From positions 336,988 through 363,818 of the forward strand of contig VHZZ01000054.1 of assembly GCA_009801015.1 (NCBI GenBank): a DNA stretch of 26,831 bases, in the 5' to 3' direction. Positions 9,880 to 20,100 of the stretch are shown here, piece after piece. A program made the position numbers and the translations under genes. Origin of the DNA: Silene noctiflora. Taxonomy: Eukaryota > Streptophyta > Magnoliopsida > Caryophyllales > Caryophyllaceae. How positions within the stretch are numbered: position 1 is the stretch's first letter; each line of letters starts with the position of its first letter. The notes under the pieces were generated by a model. The model saw nothing but the letters and a program-made list of their open reading frames with translations, was not told the DNA's origin and made no database searches.

Positions 9880-10165
9880 ACAATTTATATAGCCGGAAAA
9901 TCGAACCTAAACCCTCAATCTGAATAACCCGACCCCACCCCCGAACTCAAGACCCGAGTTTGACTTGAACCTAACTCAATATAACCCGTCTGAATGCTTA
10001 TTGTTGCACACTCATTATTATCCATTAATATAACTTATAATAATTGACCCACAAAATGACCCGAGTCAGACCTGTGTTTTTGCAAATCCGAAACTAATTT
10101 AACCCAAACTGACTAACCTGAACCTAACGCAATTGACCCGCTTATCAGTTCAAAGTGGATTGGAT
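9880..10165. repeat. ACCCGA/AACCTAA-rich degenerate repeat
   Basis: Recurrent words AACCCGACCCC, AGACCCGAGTT, ATGACCCGAGTC, AACCTAACTCAAT, AACCTAACGCAAT and TTGACCCGC make a degenerate, low-complexity repeat common in plant intergenic DNA. No coding potential. Confidence 0.5.
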
Positions 10166-10270
10166 GCCTAGTGGAAAATCAGTTATCCAATAAATAGAGT
10201 TGTTGAAGGAGTCCATACCTTACCGTTGGAAAAGCAATGAATTGTAAATGCAATCATAATTTATAAAGAA

Positions 10271-10453
10271 CACAATTTCTCATCGGAGACGGACACTATC
10301 CAGCACAAGTTGAAGACGGGTAGTGTTCTTCTCACAATATGTAAGTGGTACTATTTATAGGGTGCTTCATTTCTCTCCCACTTATCCTCCCATTTGTCTT
10401 ATTATGAAAGGATACTATCCATTTTCAACTCCGTCACAGGCTAGAGGTTTTTC
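10271..10453. mobile_element. Relative of the Mutator-like MITE at 5654
   Basis: Starts CACAATTTCTCATCGGAGAC like the 5654 element, continues GGACACTATCC, and ends AACTCCGTCACAGGCTAGAG followed by GTTTTTC. Flanks TATAAAGAA and CATGAAGAA agree at 7 of 9 positions, consistent with an aged 9-bp duplication. The internal palindromes have decayed. Confidence 0.6.
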
Positions 10454-10732
10454 CATGAAGAATTGAATGATGAAAGCATTTTGTTTTTTTTTTGCTTGTC
10501 TCCTTAACATTATTCATAGCACCATTGACTGACGATGATTAAGATGTATTTTGAATTTATCTTCACGTTCGTCCAAGTATATTCACACATGCTTCTTCTA
10601 TGAAATATCCAAGTAATTTCCTTGAATATTCTCTTTCAAGTTATTCAATTTTCCTTCTTTATTCTTATTGATGAAGCATGTTTACATAGAAATATTTCTA
10701 GTGTTGGAAAAAAACTAGGTGGGTATAATTAT

Positions 10733-10914
10733 TGTTTTTTTTTTTTTGCGGTTGATTAGGAGTACCCTTCCCGATAGTTAGGACAATATCTATCTGGGTA
10801 CTGGAGACAATATAATGGGTTAGCCCTCTCAAGTTTTACTTTTTCATTCGCAAGAGTCGAAAATCGAATATCTAACCACTTGTTTAAGAGATGTAAGCTC
10901 TTACCACTCACACA
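10733..10914 (-). mobile_element. Diverged tRNA-derived SINE relative
   Basis: On the minus strand: GTGTGAGTGGTAAGAGC (box A-like), CTCTTAAACAAGTGGTTAG, a degenerate box B (ATATTCGATTTTC), and an A tail of about 14 (the T run at 10733-10746). It shares order and words with the SINE at 3128-3252. No clean target duplication was found. Confidence 0.55.
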
Positions 10915-11579
10915 GTATATCCATTTAGGTAATTTAATTAGGTGGTATTATTATCGTTACGTGCTTAGAATTAATAACTACTGCGTAGATCATTTAGGCT
11001 AGCTCTGAAGTTATCGAGATTAATATTTCCACCTATCAAGTACGGAGTATCAATTTAAAATGAACTAAATTTAAAGTATTATCGAGTCAGGTTAGTTATA
11101 TTCATTTTATAATTGGATACCAAAAAAAAATAACTTCATTTTGTAGTTACTATAAAGTTCATTTCCTTTAAAACTAAGCTAGTTAATCAACTAAATTTTA
11201 TCTTAATAAATATTTAAGCTAATAATTCGACACCGTGTCACAATCAAGTCATGTCCTTATTGAAACAACGTACGACTCGGAGTCAAGTCGACTTTATTCT
11301 TGTTAAATTAGGCTCTTTCACTTATCAATTAAAGTAAACCTCAAATCCGTTCCCCCAATAATTGAGTTAATCAGATCAAATTCGGACCGTATCGAGTCGA
11401 GTAGTCAAGTAACTCAGGCGGTTAGGCCTAAGCAGTAAGCAGCCACTAGAGGATCAGAGTCATCAAATTTTCAAAAGTCAATGGATCGAAATCCAGAACG
11501 TGAATAGTCTTTTCTTTTGCAGTGCATCTAATCATTCCTTGTTAATCGTTAAAACTTCGTACATAATTTTGACAGCTTT
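10915..11579. other. Upstream region of DGK
   Basis: Intergenic sequence with several GTCAAGTCG/CGAGTCAAG words (11240-11420) and no open frame of note. It should contain the DGK promoter, but I could not identify a convincing TATA box or other element. Confidence 0.4.
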
Positions 11580-11680
11580 ATTTTCCCTCCACAATTCATT
11601 TTCATCTCTCCTTTTTCCTTCCTTTCTCTCTCTTCCAAATCCTTCGCATCTTTACATTTCTCTTCATTTCTTCCTCCAAG
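11580..11680 (+). promoter_or_regulatory. Putative 5' leader exon of DGK
   Basis: A pyrimidine-rich stretch (TTTTCCCTCC, CTTTCTCTCTC) free of ATG codons that ends CCTCCAAG before GTATAC, a good plant donor at 11681. This is the usual look of a 5' untranslated exon followed by a leader intron; the leader intron would run to an acceptor at 14138 (CATTATTTAG) or 14162 (TCTCTGCAG). No clear TATA box was recognised upstream, so the start of transcription is not fixed. Confidence 0.5.
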
Positions 11681-11777
11681 GTATACTTCTACTTCTCTCT
11701 CGCTTTTCTCCTTTTTCGTTTCTCTAATTTTGAAATTCTGGTGAACGGAGCTAGATCTTCATCATCTAGTTCCGATC

Positions 11778-12013
11778 GCCGGAAAAATTCAATTCAATTT
11801 TCGCAGAATTTTTCATATTTTTTGCGTAAATTCGTTTGATTTTTGTGAATTTTAGTCGTCGAAAAAGTTAAATTGAATTTTCGCAATTTTTCAGATTTTT
11901 TTGCGTAAATTCGTTTGATTTTTGTGACTTTTAGTCGCCGGAAAAATTAAATTGAATTTTCGCAGAAATTTTCGGATTTTTTGCGTAATTTCGTTTCTTT
12001 TTTGTGAATTTTA
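11778..12013 (+). repeat. Three tandem 79-bp repeats in the DGK leader region
   Basis: Copies at 11778-11856, 11857-11935 and 11936-12013. Each starts CGYCGRAAAA, passes through GAATTTTCGCA and TTTTTTGCGTAA, and ends TTTTTGTGAMTTTTA. They differ by scattered substitutions and one- or two-base indels, so the array is not brand new. It lies about 100 bp after the leader donor, where plant leader introns often carry expression-enhancing sequence, and it ends 11 bp before the ATG at 12025. Confidence 0.9.
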
Positions 12014-12024
12014 TTGTGTTTGCA

Positions 12025-12126
12025 ATGGGACGGAGATTTAATCTACGTAAATCGTTTAAGAAATGGTTTTGTGTCAGTGGTGATCATGTTGTTGACGAGC
12101 CGTATTATGAATCTTTACAATACGCG
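12025..12126 (+). CDS. Possible alternative N-terminal coding exon of the DGK gene
   Basis: This is the first ATG after the pyrimidine-rich leader (none from about 11580 to 12024). Its context is good: G at -3 and G at +4. It reads 34 codons, starting MGRRFNLRKSFKKWF and ending ESLQYA, then meets a GT donor at 12127 in phase 0. Spliced to either acceptor before the DGK start (exon from 14139 or from 14163), the frame stays open and runs straight into the DGK methionine, adding 46 or 38 residues. The first 15 residues are strongly basic with Gly at position 2, so membrane contact or N-myristoylation is conceivable. Against it: a good leader donor at 11681 would leave this segment inside an intron, and I know no cluster II DGK with such an extension. 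It could also be a leader peptide or chance. Confidence 0.3.
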
Positions 12127-12436
12127 GTAATTATTTGTTTACATTTCCGTATTATTTGCGTGATTTGTAGTTATTGTTCGGTTTCTTAATTCGACGAATT
12201 TAGTAACTTGTTTGTTATTTCTGTTATGAGATTTTGGTGATATGATATGAATAGCTATTATTTTTAAAGTAATTTTAATGTTGAATTGTTGTTTTTGTCG
12301 ATTTTGTAGTTTCTTTGACTTTAGAAACTTGTCTGTTGTTTCTGTTATGGGATTTTTAGTGATCTGATCATGAATAATTATGATTTATATTGTATAGGTT
12401 CAGTTGATTTTGAATTGATGTTTTTGTTCGGCTTTA

Positions 12437-12929
12437 ATAAATGGGTGTTAACGAGCCGAGCCCGAGATTGGCTTTGCTCGGCTTGTGCTCAAGAACCAAA
12501 AGTTGATCTCGAGCTTACCCAAGTTTGAAAAAAAATGTGCTCGTTATCAAGCGTGCGAGCTTTACCACGAGCTCGAGCCAAACTCCAGTCTATGTATAAT
12601 TGTTATTTTTTGTATTGTTTTTTTTCTTCGAATATTTTTAATAACAAGACTCGAAGGTTATATGTAATTTTTTTTGGCAAATCAGTGAGAAACTTGATAT
12701 GTGTGATACAAAGATATAACCATGATAAAATATTTTTATAAAGTATGAGCAATATCTTATATAATCACAAAGTTCGAGCCGCTCGCGAGCTTTTCGAGTC
12801 GAGCCAACGTTTGCTCAACTTGAATCGTTAAGCCCTCGAGCCGAGCCCGAGCTGATCTCGCACGAGCCGAGCCTTAACCGAGCCGATCTCGAATAGCTCG
12901 CGAGCTATCTCGTCACATTAACCACCCCA
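12437..12929. mobile_element. GAGCCGAGC-rich hAT-like foldback element
   Basis: Left end GGGTGTTAACGAGCC and right end GACGAG-complement CTCGTCACATTAACCACCCC form imperfect inverted termini. The flanks GGCTTTAA (12430-12437) and GGCTTTAT (12930-12937) look like an 8-bp target duplication with one mismatch, as expected for hAT elements. The body is dominated by CGAGC/GCTCG words on both strands and can fold extensively. It has no transposase and is therefore non-autonomous. Exact ends are uncertain by a few bases. Confidence 0.5.
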
Positions 12930-14036
12930 GGCTTTATAGTCTCGTCGAGTTTAGGAATTTGTTTGTTGTTTTTTTATGATATTTTGATGATATAAGTTTA
13001 ATTTTGATGTTGTATTAGGTTTTAATCATCGTTAGCTAAAGCTTTCTATACGATCTACTTTTCGGCACATTACGGAATTTCCTAATAGTGTAACAATGTC
13101 TCTTTGTGTTTTGAAAGTCAAGTCATTATCATTGTCTCGTATTTTCGTATGTGTTGAGTTATGGATCCTTTGTGTTTTAGTAGAATTGACTTATTCTTCT
13201 GGAATAATCTATTGATGTATGTTAGTTTCATAGTTCCGTCTCAACTTTAATCTGTTTGACTTTTGAGTATTTGTAGCTCTTTTCCTGTTGTATTCTATGT
13301 TAAACACGACATAACTCTTGGAGACGCATGCTTGTAGAAATTTGGATATGTTATATGAATTCTTCTGATTTACAAAATGAAATACCCTGTAGATCATATA
13401 GGAAGCCTTAGGACGTGTTATTGGCATATTGTAGATCAGGACTCCGTATTAACCTTCTCAATGATAGTAAGCTTGATGACTGTGTTCCCTCGTTATTCAG
13501 CCAAGACACTTGACCCTGTAAGATGTCACCCCTTGCATATGAAGTTTTATTTTAGCGTGCAAAGAATGCAATATCATGGGGATATCTCATATGAACAGCT
13601 CAAAGCTATGATTATCTAGGTTTACTATTTAAGATTAGAGGTGGTTTTGCCTAGAGAAAAATTATCATTTGCAACCTGATTACCATGTACGATCCTTAAA
13701 AGTTTGAAATGAATAATTTCTGAAGGCGTCATCTTGACATATGTAGAGATGATAGATGTTAATGTGTTTTAGGACTATTAAAGTATTAATTATGTAAAGA
13801 GTATATCAGAGAAACTCTTGTGTTTAAAATTGCAATCCAATGTGGTCATGCTGTGCATAGTAACAGCTGAATAAATTCTCCTTCCATGTCGGTTGTTTTA
13901 TAGGATTCTTGATTGTCTGCTGCCCGTGTTAAACATGTCAAACAACCGATGACAGTTGCTTCAGTTCAAATTTTAGATTGCGAAATAAGGCATTATGCAG
14001 AGGATGTTATTTTGAACTTTTTGTCACAATAAGATA

Positions 14037-14110
14037 CTCCCTCCGTCCCGGTCATTTGTTTACCTTTGGTTTTGGCACAAAGATCATGGAGAGGGCGGGA
14101 GGGGTGAGTG
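14037..14110 (+). mobile_element. Truncated Stowaway MITE end
   Basis: TA followed by CTCCCTCCGTCCCGGTCATT and TTGTTTACC is a near-perfect Stowaway terminal repeat. No matching right end follows before the DGK acceptor, so the element is truncated. It lies about 30-100 bp from the leader-intron acceptor. The right border given is approximate. Confidence 0.65.
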
Positions 14111-14174
14111 GTGTTACAACTAGCTTTTCATTATTTAGGCATCTGACAAAGCATCTCTGCAGCTAAACAACAGC

Positions 14175-17100
14175 ATGGAAGATGCAGCGTCCGATTCAAA
14201 CGCCTTTTTAAAGGAGTTCTACATTCCCAACTATATACTCAATCCTGATGCAGAACATGAGACACTCCCAGAGGTTCCTGAATGTCCTGTAATTGTCTTC
14301 ATAAACTCCAAAAGTGGCGGCCAGCTAGGTGGAAATCTGCTTATTACATACCGTTCTCTTCTTAATGAAAATCAGGTAGCTTTTGTTTTTAAGTTTCCTT
14401 AATTGAACTGCAATACATATAGTACGTAATGGATGAAAGTTCCTCATTTAAATCACTGGAACTTGCAAAAGCCACGTGATATATAAAACATATTAACAGC
14501 TCGACAAACTATGATGTTCAATCACAGGTCATTGATTTGCTGGAAGAAGCTCCCGATAAGTTTTTGAGTAAACTTTATCTCAATTTGGAAAGGCTGAAAC
14601 AGAAGGATGATTTGGCTTTAAGGATTCAGGAGAAACTAAGAATAATTGTGAGTGCTCCTTTTGACCATTTATTCATGCATCTTGGTAGCTAAGCTACTCC
14701 TAATTGTGATCTCAATGCCGTTTCCAATTTATTAAGTTTTTTTTGCTAATTAGGTTGCAGGAGGTGATGGTACTGCTGGTTGGATTCTTGGAGTTCTTTG
14801 TGACCTGAAGCTGTCTCATCCTCCTGCTATTGCTACTGTGCCTCTCGGGACTGGAAATAACCTCCCATTTGCTTTTGGTTGGGTGAGAAAATGTTCTCTT
14901 CGTAGCGGAATTGCTTTGTTTGTTTTTGTTTATCTCTGTGGTGAGACAACCTCTGTTTTTTCTATATTTGACGTTTATGTCTTCCGAAATGGTTGTCTGA
15001 CTTCCAATTTCATTAAACTACTATGTGAATAATTATGGAACTTTTATTATTAGATTAATAGCTAAAAATGCTTTTAGACTAGTATGTTTCATAATTTTCT
15101 CTCATTTAACACGAGAAATATTTATTAAAGATAAAAGTGAGTGTCTCGAAGTGTTAGGAACATGACATATATAAATAGATGGAGTTTAGACTAGACTGTA
15201 AGATGCAGTTCTGATATGCAGGGGAAGAAGAACCCAGGTACTGATCATCAGGCCGTGAAGTCATTCTTGCTTCAAGTCATGAAAGCAAAAGAAATGAAGA
15301 TTGACAAGTAATGCATTTGACACTATTCTTTTTACAAATGCTATGTGATTGTTAATCTTGGTAACATACATATTGATAGATAACATGCTCCTCACCATGA
15401 AAGGATATTATACCACTATCAAAAGGAGTAGTCCATAGTCCATACGAGAAGTCGTGATCCCATATAAGTTCTATTAACAATTGGATCAAGAAGATAGTGT
15501 ATTGTGCTTGTAGACCTGATAACACAAAATTGGTTGCCAATCTTGCTCATATTATTAGCCACCAAACTCAAAAGATGACTGAAATCCTACTAAGGATGTA
15601 CTTTACCATACGTTACTACCTTAGTATCGGGACTTGGGCTTACCTTAATTCCTATCCCAACACGCCAATCTATGGCCAGAATAGAGGGCCTAATAGTGCA
15701 CAACCTATGCTGTACTATTGCAACAAGTAATGGTTTTTCTCAGTGACCTCCATATGGTGGTTTAGCAAGCCCTTTCACGAGACTGCCATTTTGGTCCGGC
15801 TATTTATCGAGAACTTATTTGTTATCTATTAAGAAGATAATCATTGTTTACCAGGGGTCGTGGACTCTTGGTTATTAGTTACTCTTTTCTATTCACAGAT
15901 TTCCCCCATTTCCTTTTTAGGTAAATTCACATGATTTTTAACTTCCACTTCTTTTCTTATTTGGTGAATTTCATGACCATATTATGCAGTGACAATTCTA
16001 ATATTACAAGAAATGACAATAATATGCCTCCTTTAACCCCACTTGCAGCACTTATAGTCTTCTATTGTTTTAATAACTCCACTTACTTAATTTGTATTAT
16101 CTTAATGTTTAAAAATTTCATTAATTATGTGCAAAACCAAAGTAGTTAGCAACCAATTAACGTCCTTGTAAGATAGGTTTACATAAATGTAAGATTAGCT
16201 TAACTAACTAGGAGTGTTGAAATTTAGAAGTGGGGAGGGGGTTACGTCATTGTTGTGTCGTTTAGTTTATCGAGGGTAAGAATGTCCCCTTATTTTGCCA
16301 CAATAGTAATGGGATTGAGTTGGCTAATACTTCTCTTGCAAGTCTTTTCCAATAGATAACCAAACGAACATGTTGTAGAAGCTTTTCTTTCTTACTTCTA
16401 AAATAAACAGTTTTAATGTGGAAATATATTTATGAAATAGAAGTCGCCTTGTCTTCTTATACAGTTGATACCTGATACCATGGCAGGCCACTTTTTCTAT
16501 GGACTAACATGGCAAGAATTAAGGATTTGAATTATTTTTTTGTTTACATAAGCCATAAGGTAATACGTAATAACTTATTTCAATAACTTACAGCTGGCAC
16601 ATTCTTATGAGGATGAGGACTCCTAAGGAAGGAAATTGTGACCCGATTGCCCCTCTTGAATTACCGCATTCATTGCATGCTTTTGAACGTGTTTCATCAT
16701 CAGATTCATCTAACTTGGTACCTTTTCTCTCTCAAATGCCTAATTTATATATCCTTACTCCCTCAAACAATTTTGTGAAATTTTTTCTATGTTAACGACT
16801 ATATGTCTTGTTAGTACTAATGTATCAGTTATTTTAACGTGTTGTACTCATGTACATCACATGTTTGGTTTAAAATCTGTATTTGTCAAGCACATGGGTT
16901 GTGATTATGTTTGTGAATTGTGAATCATATGTATTTAGCGTCCTTGAATCTAACCTCTCTTTATCATCAAAATTTGGTGGAGCTCGATGAGGAGAAGCAT
17001 TGGTAAAGATTGATGAAAAAAAGCAGTGTTTGAAAAACATTTAACTTAAATGAGACGTGGATTGAATTTTTGAAGTTCTGTAAACTGTATGTAAAACATG

Positions 17101-20100
17101 AATAATTGTTTTCCAATATGCAATCTATTTTTATTTGTGGTGATATAATTCTGCACATCTGAACTCATTTTGAAAACAAGTTATACAATGAGACCCATTT
17201 TACTATATGAGCATAATCCCGAGATGTAAATTCATCACGGTAATAGTTGCAGACATGTGCAGTTTGTGTTTGAGACCGCCAGTCTCAGAAATCATGCTTT
17301 CATGCGCACATTGATTAAGTTGGTACGGTACCATGAGCGAATGGCCCCAAACTAGTGTTTCTATACCTTTATATGTAGCTATACAACTCTGTTTAGTGAA
17401 AGGGGTCCTCGACAATGGCAAATTATTTTCTGGACAAAACTTGGGAAATGTCAGTAAAATGAAACCGACAATGTAATGAAAACCAAATCTCCACACTTGT
17501 TTTTCTCATTATCTTAAAAAAATTTCATTCATCTTTGATGCCCACCATTTTTTTGTCATGCAAAACAATTTACTCCGACAATTGCGTATGTCAGAAATGC
17601 TCATGAGATCTTTTTGATACTCTGTAGGAAGGCTACCTTACATTTCGTGGTGGATTCTGGAACTACTTCAGTATGGGTAGGATGAGTACTTTTATTTACC
17701 ACATACATTTAATTTCTTTCCATGTCCTTCACCACTAAAAAACTTGTATGCTTCTGAAATCTGAATCTAGGTACTTTGTCAATGTTGATAATTCGCCATA
17801 TGGTTATCCAATCTTTATTACATCTGCCGTATTCTATTTTTTCTGCATACAGGAATGGATGCTCAAGTGTCGTATGCATTTCATTCTGAAAGGAAATTGA
17901 ACCCTGACAAGTTTAAAAATCAGTTAGTGAATCAGGTTAGCTTGAGCATTTAACTTCTTTAATTGACTGCTGGTGAGCGGGAGGGGGCGCTTTACGTGCT
18001 ATGTTGGGGGGAATAATGGAATACAAGTCGAGTGAAGAGGATTACAAAATTAATAGGGATTTAATGATTTAGTTAGGGCTTTAGGCTTGGTTATTTTGGT
18101 CTTCAAGTGTAAGTGTTAAACATGATCGTCTTTTTTCTTCCTTTGTGATTATTTTACAGAGCACATATGCTAGACTTGGATGCACACAAGGCTGGTTTAT
18201 GGCTTCTCTTTTACACCCTGCGGATAAGTGAGTTTAATCTTAACTATGTAAACTCCTGATGTTCATTGTCCTTGATTTAATTTTGCCATTTTAATGTTTA
18301 TCACAGATTTCCGATAGATTCTTCTTGTTTTTTTTAGTCCTATGATTACATCAACTAAAAATTTTAAAAATTATTCTTGATCGTCTGAACCAATTTGTTC
18401 TTCTGCAAGAAAATGATTTAGATTTTGCCTAATTTCTTTTGATATTGATTTTTTTTTGTATCCTTTTCTATTCAAATTGGTGGTAATTATAATCATTACG
18501 AAGAATACTACGAATCTTATTTATAAAACCTGTCAGTTGAAATGCAAGTTTGGTAACTGCTCCCACAGACACACACCAAAAGAATCTGAAATTTTTCAAA
18601 AATTGCATATGATTTCTCTTTCTTTTTCACCATGATATCCAAACCGATTTCATTGAAATGATGCAGTAAAATTTTTTCTACTATCTATAATGCCGTCTCT
18701 TTTCATAAGTCCATTCTTGGTGCTTCTTTACGCTTGTTAATAACTACAAAAACCTTTAGTCCCAAAACGATTTGGTTTCGGCTAACATGAATGAATCGTT
18801 GTGAGATAGAAAATAATGAGTATGCGGAAAGAAGGGAAAACGCGACAAAAAATATAATAAGGTGTGAAAAAAATTATGTGTGAAGTGACGAAGTATAAGA
18901 AATGTTGATCAACATAACCATTCGTTAAAGAAAATGTTCCATCTCTTCATGGAAGTAACAGATCACAATAAAATTCACAATTGAGAAAATATGAGCCGTC
19001 TTAAGGCCGGGTACTGCAGAATGATGAATTGATGATTGGAGACTCTGCCCTTATTGAAATTGCCCGTGTATTTCATTTTAAACAAGCCTCGTTACTATTA
19101 TTTTTAAGAGCTCTATTTTGTATCTCTTAGGAACATTGCACAGTTGGCTTCAGTGAAGGTCATGAAGAAACAATCTACTGAATGGGAGGAGCTTAATATA
19201 CCTCACAGGTAATGATAAACAATAGCTAGTGTAACAACGGCTATTGTCATGTTTTCAAGTTACAACCTATAAGGCTATGTTTTATGTCCCAGTTACAAGA
19301 GTTCTAAGATTAAAGAATCGTAGACAGGTTGAAGCCTTTTAAGAAAAGAATGCTGAAGAAAAATGACTTGAACCATTTTATAATGCTTCTGCCCCATATA
19401 ATCTGCTGATGGCCTATGGGTGGGGTTTGACGTTTACCCTTAGAGGTTTGATGTTAAAGGAGGTTAGGGGAGGGGAGGGAGGCATGGAACAAGGGAGTTG
19501 ATTTGTCTTGGAGCTCCATTTTCCCCCTCCTTTCCTCTCCAAAACCAATTTGTTAATGGAACAAGAAAATTTGTACACCCCTCCTAGTTCCCTCCATCCA
19601 AGCAAGCCCATAGTGTTTATCCTTTCCCATCCTACATGGGCAGAACCTCCTTAGTCAACAAAATGACAAATTGCATATTGAAGAAATTATTTCCTGAACA
19701 GTTTCTGAATATTCGTGTGTCAAGATGAGGCAAAGTGTTGCGTGATTTTGGATTTTTATCGTCATATTCCTTTGGGTTGTAGTGGCACTACATGTTATGC
19801 AATTTTTTATATTGGCCTGACACCTGAGCTTGGTTGCCAACTAACAGGTTTTGTTTCTTATTCACAGTATCAGGTCGATTGTATGCCTCAACTTGCCAAG
19901 TTTTTCAGGTGGATTAAATCCTTGGGGTACACCAAACAAAAACAAAACACGAGATGTTAGTTCCTTTCAGCAATTATCTTCATATTATATTCCTAACTCT
20001 TCCTAGACAAATGCTTATCACATTTTCATGTTGGTTTATCTCAAAATAACTGATCACTTTCATAATGGTACGATTCTCATATTAACCTTAACGATAAGAA

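Larger units (their letters stand above)
12127..14138 (+). other. Remainder of the DGK leader intron
   Basis: About 2.0 kb of T-rich intron-like sequence. It holds the GAGCCGAGC-rich foldback (12437-12929) and a truncated Stowaway end (from 14037). A frame at 13377-13619 is open for 80 codons but has no recognisable family and no good splice context, so I do not call it a gene. The acceptor at 14138 follows TTTTCATTATTTAG. Confidence 0.6.

Noticed and set aside
11500-11727. Ser/Leu/Phe-rich 75-codon frame resembling a signal peptide
   Set aside because: It is a translation of the pyrimidine-rich leader, begins at GTG and has no ATG start.
11778-12013. CRISPR-like array
   Set aside because: The repeats are directly adjacent with no unique spacers, and this is a plant nuclear gene.
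12485-12741. Two overlapping frames in the 12.5 kb region
   Set aside because: They lie in and beside the GAGCTCG-rich foldback element and have no protein-like conservation.
13377-13619. 80-codon frame in the DGK leader intron
   Set aside because: No recognisable family, no splice context and AT-rich intron-like surroundings.
19414-19960. Frames in DGK intron 9 and running through exon 10
   Set aside because: They belong to an intronic inverted-repeat element or read exon 10 in the wrong frame; the true frame gives [20 protein letters not shown].
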